This document shows, piece after piece, positions 38,889 through 50,030 of a stretch of DNA of 64,000 nt. The notes beneath the pieces are model-generated. The model was not told where the DNA came from. It made no database searches and saw nothing but the letters and a program-made list of their open reading frames with translations. The stretch's first letter is position 1. Each line of letters begins with the position of its first letter. The translations under genes were made by a program, and so were the position numbers. The stretch lies in NCBI GenBank assembly GCA_963580455.1, contig OY756964.1, positions 4,960,001 to 5,024,000 on the forward strand. The letters are read 5' to 3'. The DNA is from Euonymus europaeus. Lineage: Eukaryota; Streptophyta; Magnoliopsida; Celastrales; Celastraceae.

Positions 38889-41800
38889 GATAAAAACAGG
38901 ATGCATGTACCCTTTGAATTTGTTTGGATAGTTTTTGTCCTAACCTACCTGTGTGTGTGTGTGTATATATATATATATGTATATGACATAGTGGGTTTGT
39001 GTGTGTGCGAGGTGATCATTCCAAAGGGAAAAAGGGGGCCAACTTTTCTACAATCTCCCCATCCTTTTTGGATGAAATTTAGCCCCACTTTGCATTGCAT
39101 GTCGCCTATCAATGCAACTGAACGCTCCCACAAGCCACAAGTCTACATTAGAATATTCCTCCTATATATTTATATATATGTTCATATGTATAGGAGGTTT
39201 AGGGTTAGTGGGTTACCCCTCGTCCTCCTCTTTATATGGCACAAATTGACACTAATTTTAATAACACATGCATACTTAACTATTAATAACTTTTATTTAA
39301 ACGAAAATTATTTCAAAATGAATGCCAGAATTACAAGCATGCTCTTTAATTGCACCCTTTGTTTTTAAGTATGTTAATGGGTAGACCCCGCCAACTCAAC
39401 ACAGATGGATACAGCTGAATAAAATTGTCACATTTAATTATACTTAGTAAAAATTATGATGTATAAATTATATATAGTAGAGATAGTGCTACACACATAC
39501 ACACACATGTATATATATACTGTTTTATATATATATCTACTGTTTTTTAGGAGTTATATGTGTGTGTGTGTAATATGTATGTATCTATAAGAAGGCATGT
39601 CAGAATCTTGATTGCTGAATTTGCAGGGGTGATTGTTGGGTTCATCTAAGAAATAACAGGCACGCTTGCTTGACTCGATCAACACACATGCATAGGAATT
39701 TACGAATATTTGCAGAGATGGCGAATGATATATATAAAATTTAAGTTATATATATATAAACTTCACACCCTTTGCATGTCACCAAAACCTAAATATTCCT
39801 TTTTAAATTCTATATTTTTTGTTATTATTTACTTGAATCTTTATATATCACTAATGACTATATCTAATAACCCCCAACCCCATCATTTCCAATCCCTTAA
39901 ATAATAAAATAACTTTCTTACTGTATATCGGTGTGGTCTGCAGGTTCTGATCAGTTTTGCTTTCTTTACGTGGCCTTTGTCCACTTTCTTGGCTATGATG
40001 ATGATGATGATTTTCATCTATCTTTGATAATTATTAGTTTTACTACCAAAAGACTACTTTCAATTACCCTAAAATTGACTTCGAAAAAAATCACCTTTTT
40101 TGTGTGTTTTATTCTTTTCTTACTTATCATTAATAAATAAGTAAGATTTATGTAAATTCAAGATCTCTCAAAATTTCTTGAAAAACACAGACTATATTGA
40201 CTGATTAAAGTGAAAAAGAAGTAGCAAAATTTTCAAGTTTCAACTGCCCGTGCTTTGATTTTTTTTTCAACCTAATTATATAAATAATAATTATCGAACC
40301 AGAGCAAATTAAAAATTGGGAAGAAAAGAAATTGAAATGGCAATGAAATATGTAATTCTAAATATGTTTCTAGTAAAGATTTATATGGTCGACTTAATTG
40401 GCTTGCACATACATGTAATATAAAAGCAATACAAAGATCGATCATCATCAATTAATTAGTTTGCTAAGTTAAGCTATATATAGGGAAAAAGAGGGCCCTA
40501 AAAAATATATATATATATATATATATATATACACTGTGCATGTATCAAAAAATGGCCTTGGAAGGAAGGCAACCAAAACTTTATCTTTCCTTAGGTCTTA
40601 CTCCTCGTAGATGAAGCCTTTTCCTTCGAATGTTTGCTTCAGCATGCAGAATGATATCACAATCAATGAGTGAATTTAAATTACATATAAATGTGTACAT
40701 ATGTATATGTAACTCAAAAGGATCATCATGACTCTTCATTGCAGAAGAAACCAAGAGAAAAAATCACTGATCAGGAAAAAATGAATCGAGTATTACACAG
40801 ATAAACACACACATATGTATATATTCAATAAAAAAGCAAAAGAGAGCTGTATATAATCATTACCTATTCAGAGTACAACACTATTCTCTGTTTTCCTCAA
40901 ACAGTGAAAGTATTGTTTTCATTATGCAAAAGCATGCCATGCATGCCCCTCTCTCTCTTTATGGTGTCCAAAAAACATTATATGCTTTGAATTTCGCGTC
41001 TATTTTTACACTTATAGGTTAGGGTTGCAGCCCTAAAATGGCCTAGGGTTTTTCATTTTTATTCTTCAATTTCGAATCTATATTTAATACTTATATTTTT
41101 CCACATAAAAATCAAAATTAATGAAATAATAAAATTTAAGAAAGAATGAGAAAATTTAATACACCCTCCGTCGCTATTTGATAAGCTCATTTATTTTTCA
41201 CATAGATTATGAAAATTCAATTAATATGATTAAAATAATTAATTTTCTTCAAAATATATCATTCATTAAGACCACTCTACTCATATCTTATTATTGCGAG
41301 AATTTAATGTCATTTGTTAATAAAGATGCACAATAAATGAGATTATATCAATAAATTACTCATTTTTACTTATTTTTAATAAAAAAATGAGTTATAATTT
41401 GGGATAAATCAAAATAGAAAAAAAAAACTATCAAATAGAGACGAAGAGAGTATACTTTTAAGGGTATGTAATGAACTAGGTATCTTCATTAACAATTAAA
41501 AGTTTAAAACCTTTTTAATCATATTCAAATTAATGTTGCATGGTAATTATACAAACATGATTTACAACTTTTCTTACTCAATTAATCGAATAATAGATTT
41601 TTAATTGATTTTTATCTCCTAAAAAGCATAAAAATATCAATCCGGCCAATTACTCTCACTCCCAAAGCGACCTCTCAAACGTGGACGCTGATTTCCACGC
41701 TTTACCATACAATGATGTACTGTGTTACTGTACAGCGATACATATGCGCATGAGGTGCACGTTAACAAGCCTACACCCTCGACTCTCCCGACAACAATTG

Positions 41801-42100
41801 GGCCCATAAAATTCCACGCCCAATATTTTTTATATTCTTTTTTGCATGGACGTGCGTGGGCCTTGTTTTTATTCTCGTGGGCCCCGTGTTCCTGACTGCG
41901 CGTGCAAAGCCGGGGTTCATGGGGGTCTCTCATTTGTGGGCCCCTAACCAAACCCCCAATAATCAAACGTGTTTAATGTCCCGCTCCAGCGCTCCTGATA
42001 TTTTTTTTTAGTCTCTATTATTTTCCACTAATTGCCTCAAAATGCGGTATTTTTCAACCATTTTTCTTGGAAAGTCATACGTTGAAATTAAGTGTATGCT
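35459..42100. other. LAX2-like promoter and microsatellite-rich intergenic DNA
   Basis: The first kilobase is the upstream region of the LAX2-like gene. The rest is AT-rich with TG/TA microsatellites at about 35850-35885, 37930-37955, 38860-38890, 38952-38980, 39490-39570 and 40505-40532. A patch at 37370-37450 holds CTCACAT and ATGTGGGATTT as imperfect inverted copies, as seen in decayed retroelements. A GC-richer patch at 41640-41960 has several GGGCC motifs but no gene signal. No protein or RNA gene was identified. Confidence 0.55.
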
Positions 42101-42337
42101 AATAAAACTGAAAATTAAATATCAACAGGCAGTAGCCTGATTGGTCTTTTTACTGTGTAGAGAGTGAGATGTTTGTGTTCGAGTCTCTCCTTCTACCAAT
42201 TTGAGTGAGATTTATTACTATTATGGTAAGAGTTGTAGAAGGAAGAGAGCTACCTCCCTTTGTATAGCCAATCGGCCCATTGAGTTTTGTGTTGGATATT
42301 CCTCTCCTTTGTATAAAAATAAAACTGAAAATTAAAT
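42101..42337 (+). mobile_element. tRNA-derived SINE with 20-bp target-site duplication
   Basis: The sequence AATAAAACTGAAAATTAAAT occurs exactly at 42101-42120 and at 42318-42337, bracketing a 197-base insert. The insert starts with a tRNA-like polymerase III promoter: A-box-like TAGCCTGATTGG at about 42133-42144 and B-box-like GTGTTCGAGTCTC at about 42175-42187. A tRNA-unrelated body and a short T/A-rich end follow. Perfect long duplications are typical of LINE-mobilised SINEs and indicate a fairly recent insertion. Confidence 0.88.
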
Positions 42338-42960
42338 AAATATGCATATGTAATCTTTTTTTTTCCAAAGTACATTGATTGGCTATAAAAATATGAAATA
42401 TAAATATCTAATGGGTAATTATTCAATAATTCCGACATACTATAATATACATTAATGCAGTGTAAATAATCGATATGGTGATATTAATTCACATATAGTT
42501 TATGTATTTATGAAATTTGAATTGCAAAACAACTCATCTCTCATCTCTATTATTAACTATTCTTGCGATTGTTATCAATGGCTTGCGAATTGATATCATT
42601 CTATTAGTTATGATACAACACATCAATGTATGTATAACTTGATATATTAGAATCATTGAATAATTTTTCGAAATATAAAAGTTATGAAACCATCAAATTT
42701 AATTTATTGCCGATTCTTTTTGGAATTTTGTTGGCTTGGTGGCAAATGGGTCCCTAGAATAAACTTTATCATTAAAAATACTCTAGACGGAATAAAATTT
42801 TGAATTTTTTTAAATCAATACGCGGATGGCTTGTCATGGTCCAGTCACCTCAACGTTTGATTTATGATAAAAGAAAAATAAAAAAGTATGGAAGTTAGAA
42901 GAAAAAAATATAGGACACAACTTACTTTTATACAACTTTACAAGTTGTCTTGTACTTAAA

Positions 42961-43336
42961 ATATACGATCAGCTGCGATAGGTGTGTATTGGTAGTATAT
43001 ATGGGATTCCATGCTTTACTAAAATTATCGGTTTTAATAAAGGATGTGTTTCGTCACTGTACTGTTAGTGTGTGTGTTTCTATCGAAAAAAACAAAACGT
43101 CCGTGTGCGTGTGTTAGTGGTGTGCGTGTGTTGATGTAAATCCCTCGCTGAAGTGTATGCTTCGTAAGTCGTCTATTGGGTCTTCTTCCCGTCCCACATC
43201 GGTTGGGATAGGTGTGTATTGATAGTATATATGGGATTCCATGCTTTACTAGAATTACTGATTTTAGTAAAGGATGTGTTCTGTCACTGTACTGCTAGTG
43301 TGTGTGTTTCTATCGAAAAAAATATACGATCAGCTG
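42961..43336 (+). mobile_element. Dimeric poly(A)-ended insertion with 15-bp target-site duplication
   Basis: ATATACGATCAGCTG occurs at 42961-42975 and 43322-43336. Between them lie two copies of a unit of about 115 bases (42976-43090 and 43206-43321), both starting GATAGGTGTGTATTG and ending TTTCTATCGAAAAAA. They are separated by about 115 bases that include a CCCACATCGGTTGGG motif. A-rich ends and a long duplication point to target-primed retroposition rather than to a classical LTR element, which leaves about 5 bp. The two copies differ at roughly ten positions. Confidence 0.75.
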
Positions 43337-46300
43337 GGGAATTGACCATAGATAACCGGAGTCCAGAGGTCCCAGAAGAGATGGCTCATGGTTCACCTTT
43401 GATATGGTCAGCTGGCCAATTAAAAACACCACCTCTGCACATCCACAGAACACGCATGTGACCAGGACAAGCAAAGAGTCTTCTCCATTTTCATACACCA
43501 AAGCTTTTGGTTGAAGAACAATGGCACTATATAGAGCTGGACTCACTTCTCATACACATGTACCTTGTTCCCGACCCACCGGATATGGGCCAGTTTTGTG
43601 CAGCCCATCTAGCTCAACCATAGGTTGGTAAATCATTTTCTAAACCACATACTTCACATGCCCAGGCAAAGGGAGCAAGTTATTGTAGTTCATTGTCTTC
43701 TCAATTGCAGAAAAAATGAAGATTGTTTCTTGGCCTACAAAAATGTTTAGATCTCCGATTTTGCTTCGCAGCGTGAGGCCAGCGTTGAAGTACCAACAGC
43801 GCTCCGTCAGAAGTTAGTAATAAAAACATATTCATGAAAGCAAGGGGTATGTTAGTGAGAAATCAAATGACAGAAATAAGTAAATGTCAACTTAGACTTG
43901 ATAGTGATTTTGTTACTGCAATAATGGGGGAAGGTAAAGGTAGCCTGACTACAGGAGACAAAAAAATTAACCTAAAAAATTATGCAAGCAAGCAAAGATT
44001 CTCTCGTGCGTATTTTACATCAAACACCATAAGCTAAACCAACCTGTAACTAAGCAATATCCAGGACCTTCAAAGCAGTCTTCTTGAAAACCTTGGCTTT
44101 CCTGCAAATCCTTCCTCTCACCTACACAAGATTTCACAGTAAGAATTCAAGAAAAATAAAAATGCAACAAATCAGGTGGGGAAAATTCTTATTAAGAATC
44201 AGCATCTTATGACTGTTATCACATTTGACATTTCAACATCAATACTGCTCATGTTTCCAGGTCAAAATGTCAAGTAAGATCAAAAGTGTCAGAAAGACGG
44301 TAAACATTTCTAGAAATGCCAATACTCAAATGAATCAACTAGGGTTGTAAAGAAACCCCTCAAAATCGAAACTGACAAAAACCGAATCATTTAGTCAATT
44401 TTTTATTGAAAAAAATACATATTTTGCACTAAGACCAACCGAAAAACCGACCAAAAATTGACAAAACGATTTGACTAAAATATGTAAAAAAAAGGGCCGT
44501 CGACACCCCTAGAATCAACATTAAAATTAAGGAATTCCTCAGGAAGTACCGCTTGGGTTTGCAATAAAGTCATTCATGTAAAGGGATGCTTGGAAGATTA
44601 ATATTTTTTCCATTAGTTAAAATCATAAATGTCAGTTTGCTCTTGCCCCTTTTGAAAGCATGGCAAACAAGTCCTTTTCATGACTTCTAAAACAAGGATA
44701 GGTCCCTACCAAAGTCATTTATCCGCTTCTAAAGAAAATGAGCAAGGCAACACATCATAAGAAAAGGAATATTCTTCAATTTACGGAAGAATCAAGCTTT
44801 TACTCCACTCTAGTCATCCAATTGAGGGTAACTTGACACTCAACAATCATTGCCAATATGACAAAAATCAAATTAGAGTCAAATACTCATTCCAAAAGAA
44901 CTGAAAAGCTATTATCCAGGTGACAGTAGCATTAAACCTTGTTGTTGGATTGTCAATTCTACTTCTGCAGCACAACTTTACCAAGAAATACTACATCCAA
45001 TGCCCTGTTAGGCTGTTAGTTGAATTGTTGTTATCTTGGAAATTTATCAAAGCAGAAAGCAAAAGGTTTCAAGAACATTATCAACCAAATTTCTCAGATG
45101 TAAATGCATGAAATGCAGAAACATTACGAATAAAAAATCCGACAAAAAAAAGGCCCATGCGCATAGCAGAAATATTGCTTTGCCTAGACATTGAATATAA
45201 ACAAGGGTTACATAATACAAGCTGCGGAAGGGGTTCTTTGGATTTGAATATATAAATGCACATAGCAGAATTCATTGGGTTTGGGGAAGGATTTTTTTTT
45301 TTTTTGCTGACAGTTACTTTCTTAGTCAGAAGAGTCCTCTGAATATTCTAGTTTTGGATTATAATACAAACCAGCAAAAACTTTTCATGATTGTTGCACA
45401 GCAAGAAACTAAAGCCAGCCCATTAACTTTTCCTGATACAGCATGTAAAATGTGAAATATACATCTAACCAAAATTCATTCCAATTCTTATTAATACATA
45501 GCAATGATTTCCTAAATGCAAATATTATAGCTATGACAGCATCAAATCTGTAATAATATTTCTTTTAGGTGAAGAATACTTAAAATATTAATTACACTAG
45601 AACTTTTGGCTCTATAATCAAACTTAATATTACTAGGTATGGACTGGCAATATAAGGGCCAAGTAGAAATTGAAGATGTAACATGCTCAAACGCGTTTTA
45701 ATAATTACGATTTTCAAAGAGCACTACCACATAAAGGTTATCTACAAGATTAGAAGAGATGTAAGAGGTTCAAATGCCTCAATAATTAAGACTTTTCGAA
45801 GCGCACTAACACCTAAACATTATCTAAAAGATGAGGAGATTTTAAAGGTCAAATTTCTAAATGAGTGCAGATATGAGATACCTGATTTTGAATGATAAAC
45901 AGTTTTGATTTACTAATCAGGACACTTGATATAAAAAAACTGCAATCTTTTTAGAAATCTCAAATTGACACCTAGTTGAACTGTACTAAGAAATATACAT
46001 ATATAGAATAATATGTTTCTTACCAATTGCACACTGTTTTTGAATACGAAAGTATTTGTATAGGCATAAAAAACAGTCTCTTCATCGAAGTTTACGTGAT
46101 AAACTGAGTTCAGAGAAATACCCTAGGATTGGCGAAACGGTTTCCTATAGCCCTTCAATTGATATATAAATATGGACACATGGACATTAAAGAGATGTGT
46201 GTATCATGTAGCTTGTCCTCCGCCTAAAGACATAGAGACCGGAAGAAAGAAAAAAGTTTTCCATCCATAACAACACATGTTAATGTTACACATCCCTCTT

Positions 46301-46499
46301 TGATCAGCTGGTACAAGTGAGCAGTTGCTCGTGTGTGTGTAAATGCTTTCAGGCTAAAAGCGCATTATTCTACTGTAATTAGAAGAAGAAAAAAAATCTC
46401 AGGTGGCAGAAAATCAGCCTCAAATATAGGTATAATGCTATTGGCATTAGCATAGTTCCACATATCTAATCATCGAAAAAGATAGTTTGATAGATTTGG
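43337..46499. other. Intergenic DNA with faint coding-like remnants
   Basis: No complete gene could be built. Minus-strand stretches at 43620-43820 and 44052-44120 are open with plausible composition but lack linked exons. A T-run at 45293-45305 reads on the minus strand as a poly(A) following a GTCAGC end. A degenerate repeat of about 81 bases lies at 45698-45840. The rest is AT-rich. Confidence 0.45.
45698..45840 (+). repeat. Degenerate tandem repeat, about 81-bp period
   Basis: The segment AATAATTACGATTTTCAAAG followed by AGCACTA(A/C)CAC reappears about 81 bases later as AATAATTAAGACTTTTCGAA plus GCGCACTAACAC, and the ends (ATTATCTA, AGATTAGAAGAG / AAGATGAGGAG) also match. The two copies are diverged. 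Confidence 0.6.
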
Positions 46500-47800
46500 A
46501 TTTACCTCAGCAGGACAACAAATAAAGATCTGATCCCAATCAAGTGACAATGCCCTTCTAAACTATATGGAAACTTCAGCATTCTGAGAATGTCAAAACT
46601 TATGAAATTGGAAGTGCCACCCAATAACTGCAATTTTTTTGGAGTTTTTTCACAATTAACACCCAGTGAGTACAAGCTATACTCAGAAATATGTTGATGG
46701 GCAAAGCATGCCACGACACTAGGCTTAGGCGGGATTTCATCAATCAACTTCACACCTTATCGAGATGGCCTGATCTGCTGAAAAGCCCCACCATACAAGA
46801 ATGATTCTCCATACATGGTTCAATGCCATCGTCCTCTACCATATATTTAAAATATGCCTGCAACTTATCTAAGTCTACACCAACAAATGTGCCTTGCTTG
46901 GTATACACTCTGTTTTCAGCATTGTTTCAAAAACATTCAGAGCCTCCGCAACCATACCATGCATTGAACACCCAGAGAACATAGCGTTCCATGAAATCCT
47001 ATCTTTTTCATTCATCATGTCAAAAAGAAGTCGAGCATATTTTATGGCTTTCAGACCTAGCTTGCATATTGATTACAGAATTAACAACCACATTATTATC
47101 TGTATAATTGCTCTTCACTGTCAAGGGATGAATTTGAATGCCTGACTCCAACGCAGCTAAACTAGCACAAGCACAAGCACGAAGAATGCTAGAGTATGTT
47201 GCTTCTGTAAGCTGGACCTGGCATGCAAGCATATTTAGAACAATCATTCCCTGCATAGCAAGTCATCATCCCGGCCCAACAAACCATGTCCTTGTTAGTA
47301 ACCCACTTAAAAACCTCACTAGCACTTTGTACGTACCCACACACAGAATATGCATCAATAAGTGCAGTCCAAACGAAGGTATTAGAGTCATGACCAAGCT
47401 TACGGATGTAGGTATATAGCATCCAACAGAGCTCCGCACATCCTATACCCACAAGCAAATCCAGTATCGTAGTAAAAAGTAAAAACAAAAGGGTTCATCT
47501 CATTCCCTTTCTCTATGTAAGCGGTGGACCAACTCTATACCCTCCAAGTATCTAAACGAATGTGTCTGCCCTGGGATTAAAGTCACGAAAAAGATTGTAT
47601 TTTTCTTGGGCATCTCATCAAACAGCTTACGTGCATCGTTTAAAAAATCTGCTTTGACATACAAGTTCAAAAGAACATTTTGAGCGAGCAGGTAAAGGTA
47701 ATTACCCCTCTTTAGAACATGAAAATTCATATCTTTCCCTCGAACTGGTTCATCTTTTCGGATACATTCTTTGAGCACAGCAGTATAGAGTATAGACACG
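46500..47800 (-). pseudogene. Decayed pentatricopeptide-repeat (PPR) gene, At5g13230-like
   Basis: PPR protein fragments in the right order are spread over several minus-strand frames: 47799-47500 (ARKLFDEMPKKNTIFFVTL), 47488-47270 (WTALIDAYSVCGYVQSASEV then KDMVCWAGMMTCY), 47256-47080 (TYSSILRACACASLAALESG), 47000-46900 (HGMVAEALNVFETM) and 46850-46700 (GIEPCMENHSCMV, SRSGHLDK, IDEIPPKPSV). The order and wording match the PLS-type organelle PPR family, closest in memory to At5g13230. Against that roughly 820-residue family there are frameshifts, a large internal deletion after the WAGMMTCY repeat, and no conserved C-terminal DYW end. A functional copy would target mitochondria or plastid RNA; this copy cannot encode one. 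It runs toward the left, away from the snoRNA gene upstream. Confidence 0.86.
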
Positions 47801-48054
47801 AGAGTCGAACTACAGAGGAGTCACACATTGTATTTGTTCGCCTCCCTTTTGTTTTTTTCTTGCCCAAACGGTTGCTTCGTCAAGAAGCAGAGCAGGTGAC
47901 TCCATTCACCAGACCCGTCAATTCACAGAAGGCAAAGGAGCTACAGAGAAGAGACCCAGCAAAACGCAACGTTTAAGATTACCGCGGCAGCGGAAAAGTC
48001 AATGTCTGGGTTTTCAAATCAAACGGTGTCGCTTTGGAAGCCACTAAACTGACT

Positions 48055-48180
48055 AAAGAGCTATTAGGGTTTTACTGGCCGCCCTTTATGCTTATAAAAT
48101 GAGCGGGTCAGATAGATTTCCCAGACAACGAGAGTAGTCGTGTTTCTTCCTTTTTTTGGGGTTCTCGTTCAATTTCAGCG
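48055..48180 (+). promoter_or_regulatory. Upstream copy of a snoRNA-type promoter (telo-box + TATA)
   Basis: ATTAGGGTTTT (telo-box) at 48063-48073 is followed by GGCCGCCCTTTAT, a TATA-like TTATAAAA near 48093 and CCCAGACAACGAGAG, then a T-rich stretch. The same order recurs at 48181-48326. No RNA-coding unit follows this copy before the next begins. Confidence 0.6.
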
Positions 48181-48326
48181 ATTAGGGTTTTTCCGGCCTC
48201 CCTTTATCCTATATATACTATAGAGTGAGCGCCTGAGCGGCTCGGATAGAGATATCCTAGACGACCAGAGTCCGTCTTGTTTCTTCTGGTTTTTTGTTTT
48301 CGTTGAATTTCTTTAAGACGGTGATT
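48181..48326 (+). promoter_or_regulatory. Promoter of the U36-type snoRNA gene
   Basis: ATTAGGGTTTTT at 48181-48192 is followed by CGGCCTCCCTTTATC, a TATATATA block near 48211 and CTAGACGACCAGAG, then a T-rich leader up to the snoRNA terminal stem. Telo-box plus TATA arrangements are usual upstream of independently transcribed plant snoRNA and ribosomal protein genes. Confidence 0.65.
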
Positions 48327-48416
48327 GTGAGCAGATGATGAAAGAATTTAACGAATGCAACTTCTGATGAATCCATGAAGATTCAAAAAATCGAGCTTTT
48401 TAAAACTGATGCTCAC
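48327..48416 (+). ncRNA. Box C/D snoRNA, U36 (SNORD36/snR47) type
   Basis: A perfect 7-bp terminal stem (GTGAGCA at 48327-48333, TGCTCAC at 48410-48416) closes a 90-base RNA. Box C is ATGATGA at 48335-48341, box D is CTGA at 48406-48409, and an internal D'-like CTGA at 48364-48367 overlaps a C'-like TGATGA. The guide before box D, CGAGCTTTTTAA, is complementary over 12 bases to the conserved 18S rRNA segment TTAAAAAGCTCG. By the box D + 5 rule it directs 2'-O-methylation of the first A of that AAAAA run, the site guided by U36 in animals and snR47 in yeast. The D' guide was not matched to a target. The RNA acts in the nucleolus as part of a fibrillarin snoRNP. Confidence 0.86.
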
Positions 48417-50030
48417 TTCACCGCTCTCCCCGTCTTCTGCCTTATTTTTCTCAGTTAGCTTTTTCATATTATATTTACATTCATCTTAGCTGGTTTAATT
48501 CATTCAAGTTTGGTTCGATTGATTTGAAAAGTTGGTGAGTAATTTTAGCATTCATAATACCAACTAATTCATGGCAATCCCCAAAAGTATTTGAGATTGT
48601 GATGATTTCGATTGATTATTCATGGAAGTAAGATTAGGTTTTTGGTATAGTTTTCATAAACATGGACAGGGTTTAACTTGGAGATACCAAAGGCCCCGAA
48701 AGGCTCATTCTGGCATAAAGAGCAAGGATGTGGATTACAGTGTCCATTCTGGACCGGGCCTTCAATCCTTGATCTTCGTTGGATTTCTATTTGTTAGTTA
48801 GTTGGGTCGACATATGAACACATCAGTAACAGAATGACCCGATAGTATTTTATCGGGCTGATCCGATTGTATTTTTATCAGGCCTAGTCAGACTTGGATG
48901 TATGCTTGTTTTAGGGAGATGTTAAATAGTTCAAATTCTTATAACCAGTCTGGATAACATGCTTTGTAACCATATGACATGAAAAATTAAAATTTTAAAA
49001 AATAAAATATTTTATTTGAAAATTCACAGCACATTTTTTGTTTATTTTTTTTAAATGAAATTTTAAAACATTTATTTCTTAAAATACATATTAGATTTTG
49101 AAATAAATTACATATCCAAAATTAACAAGTAAATGTGGATTTATTTATCTATCCAACCATCATCGATAGGTTTTATTTAGTCATTTTTAATTATAAAATG
49201 TGGATTACGTGTTTATTTATAGATACTGATATGAGCTTACATATCGATTTTATACTATAACCTAAACAATAAGTGTTAAACCTTAAAGTGAACGAATTCG
49301 CTAAACTCTAACAGGCTCGTGTATCGAATTTTCATGCAGTAACTAAACAATAAGTGTTATAAACTACAAGGGAAAATTAGTTAAACCTCAATGGGCTCGT
49401 GTATCGAATTTTCATGTTGCAACCTAAAAGACTTGGACTCGCTACTAAATTCTAAACGTTTCAAGTGGTAAACTCTATGATCCTAACTACTAAACCTTAA
49501 CGGATTCGGGTACCCAAGATTATTTCAATAAAAATGCAAAAAATAATAAATATATATACTCTACTATAATAGTGTAATAAAATTTTAGCTTGAATAAACA
49601 GTTTACACATCATATATATGAATTATATTGTTTTTAAAAACAATATAATTGAAAAAACGCAATAAAAACTATTGACAATGAGTCTTATTATAAAAAAAAA
49701 TTACGCGCTGAATTCGAATATGTAATTTTTTTTGAAATCTAACATGTATTTTGAGATATAAAACGTTTTAAAATTTCATTTATGAAAAAATAAATAAAAA
49801 AGTGTTTAATTGATTTTTTTTAAAAAATCGAACATGACTCACTTACATGGAGTGCCATGTAGACTTGGGTTGAGTTCTATAACATTTTTGCTTGTTTTAT
49901 CAGTCCAAGTCTTGGTAAAGTTTGCATGTTTTTTGGATTATCCGGTCATCCTAAAATTCGGTTAAAAATTATTAAAATTAAAATATCTCATGACGCAGTA
50001 TTATCTTAAACTGGGTCGGGATTCGGGAAT
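48417..50030. other. AT-rich intergenic DNA with a short degenerate direct repeat
   Basis: No gene recognised. Around 49258-49420 a segment of about 80 bases with ACAATAAGTGTTA... and GGCTCGTGTATCGAATTTTC occurs twice in diverged form, and parts recur to 49510; this may be a relic of a non-autonomous element. Short T and A runs are frequent. Confidence 0.5.

Noticed and set aside
38841..39368. 175-codon plus-strand open frame
   Set aside because: It runs through TG/TA microsatellites, giving VCVCIYIYIY-type text. Simple repeats stay open in one frame by chance.
41637..41966. 109-codon minus-strand open frame in GC-richer DNA
   Set aside because: It is rich in GGGCC motifs with no recognised family or splice structure, and is more likely regulatory or relic sequence.
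43310..43546. 78-codon minus-strand open frame ending at the insertion
   Set aside because: Its end runs through the 15-bp target-site duplication into the tail of the dimeric insertion, so the frame is partly transposon-derived.
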